This document shows positions 7,390 through 14,309 of a DNA stretch of 16,069 nucleotides, piece by piece (within the stretch, counting starts at the first letter, position 1; each line of letters begins with the position of its first letter). The stretch spans positions 1 to 16,069 of the forward strand of contig JAHAAN010000031.1 of assembly GCA_018376855.1 (NCBI GenBank), read 5' to 3'. The notes beneath the pieces were generated by a model that worked only from the letters and a program-made list of their open reading frames with translations, was not told where the DNA came from and made no database searches. The position numbers and the translations under genes were made by a program. Source of the stretch: Clostridiales bacterium (GTDB lineage Bacteria > Bacillota > Clostridia > Christensenellales > QALW01).

Positions 7390-7938
7390 ATGAAAAAGAC
7401 AATCATAGCGCTTTTAACAGTGTGCTTTTTGAGCTTGTTCGGTGCGGCGGCGCTTGCGGCCTATCCCCAAACGACGGCGGACTGGAAAGTGATTTTTTCC
7501 GTGAACCCTGAGGACGGAAGTGTTACCATTAAGTACGATGCTTCCGAAGGCGGACAGTATGCGGTGGATAATGTAGAGATCGCCATTTATGATACGCGGC
7601 CGGATTTTACCGGTATGGATATGACAAACGGCGGCCCCTATGATGTTAAGATCGATAACGGCGGCACGAATCACCCCACAGAGCGTGTGCTGGCGGTTGG
7701 ATCCGGTGTAAACGCCTATCCGTTTGAAGAGGGTAAGACGTATTATGTAACGCTAATGCGTCTTGCCGGCGGTTCCGAATGGACATGGAACACAAGGCTT
7801 TTAACGTTTAATTATTCGGCAGACTGGGATCCTACAGATGAGCCCGAACAGCCCACAGGCGATTTTTCAAGCATCGCTTTTGCGGCAGCTGCGATTGCCG
7901 GATGCGGTGCGTTGGCTGTGCGCAGAAATAAACGGTAA
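7390..7938 (+). CDS. Secreted protein with signal peptide and C-terminal wall-sorting-like tail
   Basis: A 182-residue protein with a clear N-terminal signal peptide (basic MKK, hydrophobic core about 4-20, likely cleavage near ALA-AYPQ at residue 23-24). A roughly 120-residue extracellular body follows that is rich in Gly, Asp, Tyr and Thr and looks beta-stranded. The C-terminus has the layout of a sortase signal: an acidic Pro-rich linker (DPTDEPEQ), then QPTGD (154-158), a hydrophobic stretch (about 159-177) and a basic end RRNKR. The motif differs from canonical LPXTG, so sortase attachment is an inference; it could instead simply be membrane-anchored. No sortase gene is in the window. 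ATG 7390 is preceded by GAGGAAAG. The gene is alone between two terminators. No function is recognised. Confidence 0.8.
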   Translation: MKKTIIALLTVCFLSLFGAAALAAYPQTTADWKVIFSVNPEDGSVTIKYDASEGGQYAVDNVEIAIYDTRPDFTGMDMTNGGPYDVKIDNGGTNHPTERVLAVGSGVNAYPFEEGKTYYVTLMRLAGGSEWTWNTRLLTFNYSADWDPTDEPEQPTGDFSSIAFAAAAIAGCGALAVRRNKR

Positions 7939-7961
7939 TTTCGTTTTTTAACGCGGAAAGC

Positions 7962-7995
7962 AAAAGAGACTGCCGTATAAGGCAGCCTCTTTTTA
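7962..7995. terminator. Bidirectional intrinsic terminator
   Basis: AAAAGAG-A-CTGCC (7962-7974) and GGCAG-C-CTCTTTT (7981-7994) form a stem with one mismatch and a six-base loop. It has A residues on the left and T residues on the right, so it can end both the secreted-protein gene (plus) and the Gfo/Idh/MocA gene (minus). Confidence 0.85.
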
Positions 7996-7999
7996 TGCG

Positions 8000-9259
8000 T
8001 TACTTTTCTTTTGCGGGTGAAACGATCTCGCGGTATTTGCTTAGTTGTTCTTCCGAAGGGCGGTAATCAGGGTGAGAGCAGCATGGGAGCGTAGGCTTGC
8101 TGCCGTTTGACCCGAAAAAAGGAGTGAGCGTGTCGTTCTCATATTTCGCGAGGTCTTCTTCCTTGTGAAAATCAGGAATGTCGATCGGTTCACCGCCTGC
8201 AAGCATGCTGCGGTGCGAGAGAATAGCCACGGAAGCCGTTGTAGTGGCGAAATATACGTCGAAATCTGGCTGGCTTTGAGTACGGATCGCCTCGAAGAAT
8301 TTGTGCATTACAAAGTAATCGCCGCCTCCGTGTCCGGTTTGGTTGATTAGATCGGCTGCTTCATCATGCCACTCGGGCATATAAAAATTGGTTTCCGCCA
8401 TGCCCTCCGGGATCTGCCAGTCGTTATAGCGCAGCATGATTTTTCCGCCGCTTCCGCGCACGTTTTCGATCTGCCCGTTGGTTCCGCAAACGCGGTAGGA
8501 ATTTCCGTGCGCGCCGAAGGCAGCGCAGCCTGTTACGCGGAATACGGAATCATCGTCGTTCAGGCAGGTGATGATCGCGGCCCTGTCGCCTACAAAGGAA
8601 GCGGAGGGATATTGTTCTTCCGTGGGCAGATATACGGGAAACGCCGTAACTCTTTTTGGGGTTGAACCTGTAATGTACATCAGCGGCGCAAGAGAGTGCG
8701 TGATATAATAGGTGCGGGACAGGTAATTGCGCCAATGGTGCTCATACGGTCTTAAAAGCTTGAGAATGCCCGGGTCGTTTGGGTTGAAGGGATGGTTGTA
8801 TTCGCCCTCTGCAAAAAGCGCTTTGCCGAGCGTGCCGCCCTGATAAATGCGCCGCATTTCCTGATTGAACTGCATGTAGGGATAGTTTTCTGCCAGCATA
8901 TAGATCGCTTTGCTCTTTTCGGCGGCGCGCACAAGCGCGACGCCTTCAGCCATGGTTCCGTTGCTGAGACATTCACTCAACACATGAATGCCTTTTTCAA
9001 GGCAGGCAATGGCATAAGGCGCATGCTCGTGAAAGAAGTTGGTAAGAAATACTGCATCCATATCGTGCTGAATAAAGGTGTCAAAATCCGTATAGATAGA
9101 AACGCTTCCGCCCAGCTTTTCCGCCGCGCGGTTTAGCTTTGCCTGATCGGTGTCGCAAACAGCCACGATTTCGCCGTTGTTCATCATAATGCTGTCGAAG
9201 TAATCAAAGCCCCTGCCTAGTCCTAGAACGCCGAGTTTAATTGTTTTCTTTGTTTTCAT
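8000..9259 (-). CDS. Gfo/Idh/MocA-family protein, GH109-like (possible NAD-dependent glycosidase)
   Basis: A 419-residue protein with an N-terminal Rossmann domain: IKLGVLGLGRG (about residues 7-17) is the NAD(P)-binding glycine loop. The usual Gfo/Idh/MocA 'EKP' motif, whose Lys is catalytic in the dehydrogenases, reads ECLSNGTMAEG here, so that Lys is missing. Downstream, AENYPYMQFNQEMRRI, the THSLAPLMYITGS stretch and GHGGGDYFVMHKFFEAI match in order the layout I recall for GH109 alpha-N-acetylgalactosaminidases and related NAD-dependent glycosidases (EVP..., ENVCYG, THGLGP, HGGMD). A non-reductive glycoside-cleaving role is therefore plausible but inferred. No signal peptide, so it is cytoplasmic. 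ATG 9257-9259 follows AGGAGG. It lies 25 bases after the permease gene in the same operon, divergent from an AraC regulator. Confidence 0.85.
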   Translation of the reverse strand: MKTKKTIKLGVLGLGRGFDYFDSIMMNNGEIVAVCDTDQAKLNRAAEKLGGSVSIYTDFDTFIQHDMDAVFLTNFFHEHAPYAIACLEKGIHVLSECLSNGTMAEGVALVRAAEKSKAIYMLAENYPYMQFNQEMRRIYQGGTLGKALFAEGEYNHPFNPNDPGILKLLRPYEHHWRNYLSRTYYITHSLAPLMYITGSTPKRVTAFPVYLPTEEQYPSASFVGDRAAIITCLNDDDSVFRVTGCAAFGAHGNSYRVCGTNGQIENVRGSGGKIMLRYNDWQIPEGMAETNFYMPEWHDEAADLINQTGHGGGDYFVMHKFFEAIRTQSQPDFDVYFATTTASVAILSHRSMLAGGEPIDIPDFHKEEDLAKYENDTLTPFFGSNGSKPTLPCCSHPDYRPSEEQLSKYREIVSPAKEK

Positions 9260-9284
9260 AAAAAGGCCTCCTGAAATTTTTATT

Positions 9285-10136
9285 TTAAGGAATCAGCACA
9301 AGCGCTAAAATCCCTGCAAACGAAAGCAGAACCGCGCCGATTTCTTTTGCCGACGGCTTTTGTGGTGTAAAATAACACAGAACGGTGGAAACGATCATTA
9401 CGCCGCCTGTTACCATGGGGTATTGCGCGGACGCCGGCAGGTGCGCTAATGAGATCAGCAGCAGAAAGTTTCCCACCTTGTTCAGAACGCCGTAGCCCAG
9501 CATACTGCCTGTCGCGCGGATGTTTAACCGGATCCGTTCGCCCTTTATAAACGGCAGGATCGCAAGAGAGAGGATTACCGCGGCTGCTGCACTTAACACC
9601 GAATAACCAGCTTCGCTTGTTTTGGCCCATTGGCCGGCCTGAAAGATTTTGGACAGCACGCCGCTCATGCCGTTTAAAACAAAGATTCCTATGTAGTACC
9701 CGATTCCGGTGTTTTTTTTGCCGCGTTCAACAGTGAGAAACAGGGAAGCGGCTACTAAAACGACACATACGAGTTTTCCGGTGGAGAGACTTTCGCGGAA
9801 GAAAAGAATTCCGAATATAAACGGGAGCATCATTCCGCCCAGCATGGAAAAAACGGAATAGAGAGAAAGATTGATTTTTCCGAAAGCTTTAAGGCTGCAA
9901 AAGGTATATGCCATTCCGTTAAGCGCTGTCAGGATCGCCATAATCAGGGAAAACCAACTGAATTCCCAGCGAAAACCGTTGATTATCAGAAGTACAAGCA
10001 GCCCCGCTGCACTGTAGCCCGCCGAGAATACCAGTGCGGCGCGCATTCCGCTGCCGCATTGTTTTTCAAATTGTTGGTTAAATAGAAATTGCAGGCTGAA
10101 CATAATTGCCGCAGTCATAATGATACCGTAATACAA
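9285..10136 (-). CDS. DMT-superfamily (EamA-like) permease
   Basis: An integral membrane protein of about 283 residues with roughly ten hydrophobic segments in two similar halves, the EamA/DMT plan (usual length 280-310). It likely moves a small metabolite or sugar across the cytoplasmic membrane; the substrate cannot be read from sequence. The frame is open to an ATG at 10178, but a TATAAT box on the same strand (complement of 10162-10167) lies inside that extension. AAAGGAG occurs ten bases before a TTG at 10134-10136, after which the protein begins directly with the first membrane segment (YYGIIMTAAIMFSLQF). TTG 10136 is therefore preferred. It is the first gene of a two-gene operon with the GH109-like gene 25 bases downstream, divergent from the AraC regulator. 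Confidence 0.82.
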   Translation of the reverse strand: MYYGIIMTAAIMFSLQFLFNQQFEKQCGSGMRAALVFSAGYSAAGLLVLLIINGFRWEFSWFSLIMAILTALNGMAYTFCSLKAFGKINLSLYSVFSMLGGMMLPFIFGILFFRESLSTGKLVCVVLVAASLFLTVERGKKNTGIGYYIGIFVLNGMSGVLSKIFQAGQWAKTSEAGYSVLSAAAAVILSLAILPFIKGERIRLNIRATGSMLGYGVLNKVGNFLLLISLAHLPASAQYPMVTGGVMIVSTVLCYFTPQKPSAKEIGAVLLSFAGILALVLIP

Positions 10137-10161
10137 CGCTGTCCATCTCCTTTGTGTCCAT

Positions 10162-10167
10162 ATTATA
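10162..10167 (-). promoter_or_regulatory. Probable -10 box of the permease operon
   Basis: Minus-strand TATAAT (complement of 10162-10167) about 25 bases before the TTG start. No good -35 is seen at 16-18 bases, which fits a promoter needing an activator such as the divergent AraC protein. Confidence 0.5.
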
Positions 10168-10221
10168 GCCGATTGCATTCAAATATAAAATGGATTTTTT
10201 CTATTAAATTATGTAATATAG

Positions 10222-10250
10222 TTGCATATGCAAAAAGGTCATGCTATACT
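10222..10250 (+). promoter_or_regulatory. Promoter of the araC-type gene with palindrome over the -35 box
   Basis: TTGCAT (10222-10227), 17-base spacer, TATACT (10245-10250). The -35 box is the left half of the perfect 12-bp palindrome TTGCATATGCAA (10222-10233), a possible operator in the shared divergent region. Confidence 0.75.
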
Positions 10251-10305
10251 ATCATAACAGAAAGATTTAAAAAAACACCGCAGCAAAAAAGGAGTGAGCC
10301 GTGCT

Positions 10306-11091
10306 GTGAGAAGTCAGAATATATGCAAATTTGTTCAAACGCATACCAGTGAAAATATCGTTACAACGAATTTTATCTATGAAAGCGAGGCGCCGGAAAA
10401 GGATGTGCTTCGCATTCGGCAAACGCATGTGATGCATTTGGTTATCAGCGGAGAAGGCTATTACCGCACGGATCTGTTTCACGCGGCGCTCAGTCCGGGT
10501 ATGCTGTTTTTCAGCTTTTCCGGTATTCCGTTCGGCATTGAGAACACGGGCAATATGCATTATATGTATATCAGCTTTTCGGGCAGGCGGGCAGACGAGT
10601 TGTTTCAAAGATTCGGCATTTCGGCTTCTTCCTGTATTTTTTCGGGTTATGAAGGCTTGGTTCCCATGTGGAGGGACAGTTTGATGCGCGCAAACGGCGA
10701 AAATATTGATCTGCTCAGCGAGAGCGTGCTGCTGTATACCTTTTCAAAGCTGCACGGCGAAAAGGATAACGGCCATTATACCATCGATCATGTTTTGAAA
10801 TATCTGGAGGATCATTTTACGGAGGCGGAGCTTTCATTGGCTTCGGCGGCGGCAGCTGCGGGCTATCATCCCAAATATCTTTCCCATTTGTTTAAGGAAA
10901 AGCTGGGGATCGGTTTTTCGGATTACCTGAAAACGATTCGGATCAAGCATGCGATATTTTTGATGGAGCAGGGAGTTACGTCGGTGAAAAATGCCGCGCT
11001 GCTTTCGGGATATTCGGATCCGTTATATTTTTCTAAGGTGTTTAAGGAAACGGTAGGCGTTTCTCCGCGGGAATATATCGGCAGAAAATAA
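10306..11091 (+). CDS. AraC-family transcriptional regulator
   Basis: About 261 residues. The N-terminal half (to about residue 140) is a cupin-like sensor domain, with strands such as THVMHLVISGEGYYRTD and LSPGMLFFSFSGIPFGIE. The C-terminal hundred residues are the double helix-turn-helix of AraC/XylS proteins: LSLASAAAAAGYHPKYLSHLFKEKLGIGFSDYLKTIRIKHA, then VTSVKNAALLSGYSDPLYFSKVFKETVGVSPREY. The start is uncertain. GTG 10294 sits inside the ribosome binding site AAAAGGAG, so GTG 10306, eleven bases after GGAG, is preferred. It is divergent from the permease/GH109-like operon and is the likely sugar-responsive activator of that operon and possibly of itself, a common arrangement for this family. 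A terminator follows. Confidence 0.9.
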   Translation: MRSQNICKFVQTHTSENIVTTNFIYESEAPEKDVLRIRQTHVMHLVISGEGYYRTDLFHAALSPGMLFFSFSGIPFGIENTGNMHYMYISFSGRRADELFQRFGISASSCIFSGYEGLVPMWRDSLMRANGENIDLLSESVLLYTFSKLHGEKDNGHYTIDHVLKYLEDHFTEAELSLASAAAAAGYHPKYLSHLFKEKLGIGFSDYLKTIRIKHAIFLMEQGVTSVKNAALLSGYSDPLYFSKVFKETVGVSPREYIGRK

Positions 11092-11121
11092 AAAGCTTTG
11101 TATTGTGTAAAGAATGAAATA

Positions 11122-11161
11122 AAAACGGTTCTGCAGGCTGACGAATCGGCAGAACCGTTTT
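11122..11161. terminator. Bidirectional intrinsic terminator
   Basis: AAAACGGTTCTGC (11122-11134) and GCAGAACCGTTTT (11149-11161) form a perfect 13-bp stem with A/T ends on both strands. It serves the araC-type gene (plus) and the nucleoside phosphorylase gene (minus). Confidence 0.92.
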
Positions 11162-11231
11162 AAGTATTTGAATCACATAATATAAGCGACGACCTAAAAG
11201 CGAACCTGATCGGCGAAGGCCGCGCACAGCG

Positions 11232-11984
11232 TTATATTCTGATAGCCGTTTCAAGCGCAATGCGCAATATGCTCAGCCGCAGGTCGTCCGGCATTTTTCC
11301 AAGAATTCCTATGTTCCATTCGCGGCCGTCAAGGCAGTCGGCAGTGTATAAAAACTGATATACGTTTGCTTTTCGGAACGCTCCTACTGCCATGACGGAA
11401 GCGCATTCCATTTCAACAACCGAGCATCCGTTTTGTTTTCTTGCAGCCATGTTGTTTACGGTTTCACGGTAGAAGCTGTCAGTAGTCCATGTCTTGCATT
11501 TGCGGTAGGGGATATTCAGTTCATCAAAGATTTCCGCAAGCTTGTCGGCAGTTTTTATTTCTATAAAATCGCTTGGCGGAGCATAATGATAGCTGGTTCC
11601 TTCGTCGCGGTATGCGGCTGTGGGGATGATCACGCGGCCGCTTGTAATTTCTTTGTCAAGGGAGCCGCATGAACCGAAAAACAGAACGTTTTCCGCACCC
11701 TTTGCAATGATCTCTTCCAGTAAGGCGCCGGAAGCAGAGCCGCCTAAAAGCGTTTGGTAAAAGCCGATAGTGTGGTTTTTATATTGAAATTTATAAATCG
11801 GAATTACGATGCCGCCTGTCATGAAGCTGATCTGCTCCGGTTCGCACAGAGAGGCAAGCAGAGCGGTGAACTTTTGCGACCAAGCGGCTATGACTGTCTT
11901 GGGAAAGTTCTCGATTTTTTCAATAACCTTTTGCGGGGAAATGATTTCGCTGCTGTTGCTGTCAAATGAATGAATAATACTCAT
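11232..11984 (-). CDS. Nucleoside phosphorylase (PNP/UDP family)
   Basis: A 250-residue cytoplasmic enzyme of the PNP_UDP_1 fold, which splits nucleosides with phosphate into base and ribose-1-phosphate. Visible family features are the central GAENVLFFGSCGSL strand-loop, the AAYRDEGTSYHY segment (base and ribose pocket) and VVEMECASVMAVG, carrying the Met-Glu that contacts ribose hydroxyls. Residues ending in LYTADCLDGREW fill the place of the acidic catalytic loop. Length is normal. Whether it prefers uridine or purine nucleosides cannot be read safely; the ME(C/M)A type sequence and the RDEGTS segment lean to uridine phosphorylase-like. ATG 11982-11984 has only a weak ribosome binding site (GGTGA). 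No clear promoter is seen in 11985-12171. Confidence 0.88.
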   Translation of the reverse strand: MSIIHSFDSNSSEIISPQKVIEKIENFPKTVIAAWSQKFTALLASLCEPEQISFMTGGIVIPIYKFQYKNHTIGFYQTLLGGSASGALLEEIIAKGAENVLFFGSCGSLDKEITSGRVIIPTAAYRDEGTSYHYAPPSDFIEIKTADKLAEIFDELNIPYRKCKTWTTDSFYRETVNNMAARKQNGCSVVEMECASVMAVGAFRKANVYQFLYTADCLDGREWNIGILGKMPDDLRLSILRIALETAIRI

Positions 11985-12071
11985 ACAGTATTCACCGTGC
12001 CTTTTGCGTTTGTAATGGTTTCCGTTTGATTTTCACTGCAAAGAAACAATAGAGTGTTCTGTGCCGGATAT

Positions 12072-12083
12072 TTAACGTGTTAA
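12072..12083. repeat. Short palindrome in the gap upstream of the nucleoside phosphorylase gene
   Basis: TTAAC-gt-GTTAA (12072-12083) lies about 90 bases upstream of the phosphorylase start. It is a possible operator, but palindromes of this size occur by chance. The rest of the gap 11985-12171 shows nothing I can name. Confidence 0.25.
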
Positions 12084-12171
12084 GATTCTGTAATCTCACC
12101 TAATGATATATAATCCTACGGCACAATATTGAAATGAAATTCCTGTGGCTATGGTTAATCAAAGCGCTTTT

Positions 12172-12420
12172 TCACAGCGAGTCATAATATTTTTCAATGG
12201 CGCAGGACAGCTGATCCGGGCAGGAGGTGTTTCCGCGGCATTGGATCCCTTTAAGCAGGCGAGCTACCTCGCGCGCATTTTTTCCGATTGCAAGCTGGGC
12301 GACGCCCTGCGTATTGCCTTTGCAGCCGCCTTCAAAAATGATATTTCTGATAATATCTTTTTCGTCGATTTCCAGTTCAATGGTGCGGGCGCATACGCCC
12401 TGCGTTTTATAGGTAAACAT
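12172..12420 (-). CDS. TIGR03905-family TSCPD domain protein
   Basis: An 82-residue cytoplasmic protein with the order of motifs of the TIGR03905 family. YKTQGVC (4-10), FEGGCKGNTQGV (29-40) and KGIQCRGNTSCPDQL (57-71, the TSCPD motif at 65-69) are all present. Conserved cysteines are Cys10, Cys33, Cys61 and Cys67, with an extra Cys73. The TSCPD domain also occurs at the C-terminus of some class II ribonucleotide reductases, but the job of the small stand-alone proteins is not established. The frame extends three codons to TTG 12429, but that codon is only three bases after AAAGG. ATG 12420 matches the family N-terminus and is chosen, though its spacing of twelve bases is long. Confidence 0.92.
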   Translation of the reverse strand: MFTYKTQGVCARTIELEIDEKDIIRNIIFEGGCKGNTQGVAQLAIGKNAREVARLLKGIQCRGNTSCPDQLSCAIEKYYDSL

Positions 12421-12469
12421 ACTTGTCAAAATCCTTTCATGGCGCCGGTATTTTCTCGGCTTTTTTGAT

Positions 12470-12499
12470 ATTATATAACAGGGGGAGGCGCTTCGTCAA
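12470..12499 (-). promoter_or_regulatory. Promoter of the TSCPD gene
   Basis: Minus-strand TTGACG (complement of 12494-12499), 18-base spacer, TATAAT (complement of 12470-12475), about 50 bases before the ATG. Strong match to SigA consensus. Confidence 0.85.
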
Positions 12500-12525
12500 T
12501 GCACGCAGCCGCTTTTTTTACATAG

Positions 12526-12531
12526 TATAAT
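12526..12531 (+). promoter_or_regulatory. Possible -10 box for the beta-propeller gene
   Basis: Consensus TATAAT, but without a good -35 at the expected spacing (12503-12508 reads ACGCAG). It overlaps the first ATG of the downstream frame (12530), which bears on the choice of start. Confidence 0.4.
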
Positions 12532-12547
12532 GCAGACGGAAGGATGG

Positions 12548-13459
12548 GTGAAGCGCTTGGAGCAGGCAATTATTTTAGGAATGGATGACGGCTCCATTTC
12601 GGCATATAATTTTGCGAGAAATCGGCCTGAATGCCTTTTTGAAGGCGATGGGTGTTTCCGTGATGCAGGGCTGAGAGCCGCAGCGATGCGCAAGGGAGTT
12701 TTGTATCTGGCGGGGGCTTACAATAATATGTTCTATGCCGTTGACCTTGCAAAAAGAAGCGTTACGTTCAGCGCCCGGCTGGTGGGCAGTTATCCTTTTG
12801 CGGTGGAGATCAGCGGCGCATACGGTTATGTGTGCTGCGCGGATACGGATTCTTTGGAAAAAATCTGTTTAAAAACAGGAAAAACCCATATTTCAACAGT
12901 GCTGCCGGGCTATCCCTCCGGCTTTGCAATGATGCGGCGCCGATGCTATGTCTGTGCGCAGAACACGTCTTTGCTGTATCTGCTGGATCGGGAAAATTTA
13001 GAGATTATCGGTACACAGGAGCTTCCGCTGATTCCGATGGGAATTGCGGGGGACGAAAAGAACCGACTCGTTTATGTCAGCGGGTTCCCGAGAGACTTCG
13101 GATGCGAGGGGTGCATTTGCGCGTTGGACGATTCCCTTTCGCTTCAGGCTTGCACGCAGACGGCGGAAATGCCGATCGCGATGAGCCTGTGGGGGGATTA
13201 TCTTGCGGTTTCCTGCGCGGCGGCCGGGAAGGTTGCGCTGTATCGCAGGGGAAAGCTTCTGCCCGCGGGCATGATCGACGTGGGCGGAATGACGGATCAG
13301 CTGTGCGTGAGTGAAAGAAGGGGCACGATTTTAGTGGGAGATCAAATGGATGGGAAAATCAGCGTGCTGAATGTCCACAGCAGAAAAAAGCTCTTTGCCT
13401 TTCGTGTCAGCAAAGAGCCAAGCGCTATTCTTTTGTATCCTCAGAGTCCGGCCTTGTAA
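12548..13459 (+). CDS. Cytosolic beta-propeller (YncE/WD40-like) protein
   Basis: About 303 residues without signal peptide or membrane segment. It is made of repeating blade-like units of about 40 residues, each with a strand, an aromatic or small residue and a turn: AIILGMDDGSISAYN, VLYLAGAYNNMFYAVDL, GYVCCADTDSLEKICLKTGK, CYVCAQNTSLLYLLDRENLEIIGT, LVYVSGFPRDFGCEGCICALD, LAVSCAAAGKVALYRRGKL, TILVGDQMDGKISVLNVHSRKKL. That spacing suggests a seven-bladed propeller of the YncE/lactonase kind, but no catalytic residues are recognised and the function is unknown. It is unusually rich in Cys for a propeller. An ATG at 12530 overlaps a TATAAT and has no ribosome binding site. GTG 12548 after GGAAGGA is preferred with low certainty. 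The 3' end overlaps the convergent DUF4364 gene by 35 bases. Confidence 0.78.
   Translation: MKRLEQAIILGMDDGSISAYNFARNRPECLFEGDGCFRDAGLRAAAMRKGVLYLAGAYNNMFYAVDLAKRSVTFSARLVGSYPFAVEISGAYGYVCCADTDSLEKICLKTGKTHISTVLPGYPSGFAMMRRRCYVCAQNTSLLYLLDRENLEIIGTQELPLIPMGIAGDEKNRLVYVSGFPRDFGCEGCICALDDSLSLQACTQTAEMPIAMSLWGDYLAVSCAAAGKVALYRRGKLLPAGMIDVGGMTDQLCVSERRGTILVGDQMDGKISVLNVHSRKKLFAFRVSKEPSAILLYPQSPAL
13384..13418 (-). terminator. Minus-strand intrinsic terminator inside the propeller coding sequence
   Basis: GCTCTTTGC (13390-13398) and GCAAAGAGC (13410-13418) form a perfect 9-bp stem. On the minus strand it is followed by TTTTTT (complement of 13384-13389), seven bases after the DUF4364 stop. The plus strand has no T run after the stem, so it acts in one direction only. 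Confidence 0.85.
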
Positions 13460-13964
13460 GGGTTTCTATAATCAGATGATAAGTTTCCGCGGCGCGGCTT
13501 TGCCATTTTTCGCTGAGAAACTTGGCAATATCGTGATCCGCCACGGAGAGCGCCATATCTAAAAGACAGTGATCGGAATCAAAGGCCCGCAGCAGCACTA
13601 AATAATCGCCGTTTCCCATTTGGTAGTAATCGCTCAGCAGCGTGTGCTCGTCCTGAAGCTTTTCGCGGTTTTCGGGAATGTATTTATCCAGCCTGTCCCG
13701 CACGGAGGCGCGGATCATCGGCAGGAAGTTTGCGAGCGCCTGCTTTGCCTCAAGAGAGAGCATTACATAGGTTCCGGTAGGCGTTTGGTATTCAAAAGCA
13801 AGCTTGTTCTGCAGCAAATGCTCCACAATTTCGTGCGCGGTAAAATAGTCGATCTGCGTGTTGTCGTTTAAGATATCAACCAGCTGGTCAACGGTCAGAC
13901 CCATTGCGCTGCGGTAAAATACATACATAACGGTTAGGATCTCTTCGTTATAGTGGATTTTCAT
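13425..13964 (-). CDS. DUF4364 family protein
   Basis: A 179-residue cytoplasmic protein matching the general plan of DUF4364 proteins, widespread in Clostridia. The N-terminal region (about 1-75) looks like a winged helix: EEILTVMYVFYRSAMGLTVDQLVDILNDNTQIDYFTAHEIVEHLLQNKLAFEYQTPTGTYVMLSLEAKQAL. A second alpha/beta part follows (DYYQMGNGDYLVLLRAFDSDHCLLDMALSVAD). The winged-helix appearance suggests DNA binding, but the family has no established role. ATG 13962-13964 is preceded by CGGAGAA. It lies 84 bases downstream of the HPr-like gene on the same strand, with a terminator between them. Its 3' end overlaps the convergent propeller gene. Confidence 0.82.
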   Translation of the reverse strand: MKIHYNEEILTVMYVFYRSAMGLTVDQLVDILNDNTQIDYFTAHEIVEHLLQNKLAFEYQTPTGTYVMLSLEAKQALANFLPMIRASVRDRLDKYIPENREKLQDEHTLLSDYYQMGNGDYLVLLRAFDSDHCLLDMALSVADHDIAKFLSEKWQSRAAETYHLIIETLTRPDSEDTKE

Positions 13965-13983
13965 GGGTTTCTCCGTTCTGAAA

Positions 13984-14008
13984 AAAAGAAGGCTGATTTG
14001 CTTCAGCC
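13984..14008 (-). terminator. Intrinsic terminator after the HPr-like gene
   Basis: GGCTGA (13991-13996) and TCAGCC (14003-14008) pair with a six-base loop. On the minus strand the stem is followed by TTC and a run of seven T residues (complement of 13981-13987). Confidence 0.75.
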
Positions 14009-14048
14009 CTTTTGTGTTTTTATGTGCTGTGCAGGAATGTACTTGAAA

Positions 14049-14279
14049 TTATTCTACGATGAAATCCTTAATGTCTGCCAGCAGATTGTCGCAGTCCTCA
14101 GAATAAATTTCCATGGTGATCGGTTTGGCAAGATCCAAACTGAAAATTCCGAGAATGCTTTTTGCGTCCACAACGTACCGGCCGGAACGCAGATCAATGT
14201 CGTACGGATATTTATTGATGATTGAAACAAAGGTTTTGATATTTTGCGCTTCTTTTAAAAGAATAGAAACAGATTTCAT
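14049..14279 (-). CDS. HPr-like protein lacking the phospho-histidine
   Basis: A 76-residue small protein. Its second half matches the HPr fold: NKYPYDIDLRSGRYVVDAKSILGIFSLDLAKPI (residues 22-54) lines up with the region around the regulatory Ser46 of Bacillus HPr (NLKSIMGVMSL), and Ser41 sits at that position. The segment that in true HPr carries the phospho-accepting His15 (GIHARPAT) is shortened here and reads AQNIKTFVS, with no histidine anywhere in the protein. It therefore cannot be a normal PTS phosphocarrier. A regulatory or structural role is possible, comparable to other degenerate HPr proteins of Clostridia. ATG 14277-14279 follows GAAAGGGG. It has its own strong promoter (14310-14338) and its own terminator. 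Confidence 0.85.
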   Translation of the reverse strand: MKSVSILLKEAQNIKTFVSIINKYPYDIDLRSGRYVVDAKSILGIFSLDLAKPITMEIYSEDCDNLLADIKDFIVE

Positions 14280-14309
14280 GATGGTACGCCCCTTTCAATA
14301 ATTAAGGTT

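Noticed and set aside
12832..13314. 160-codon frame within the propeller gene
   Set aside because: Alternative frame with GC-rich Arg/Gly composition; the propeller frame has the regular blade pattern.
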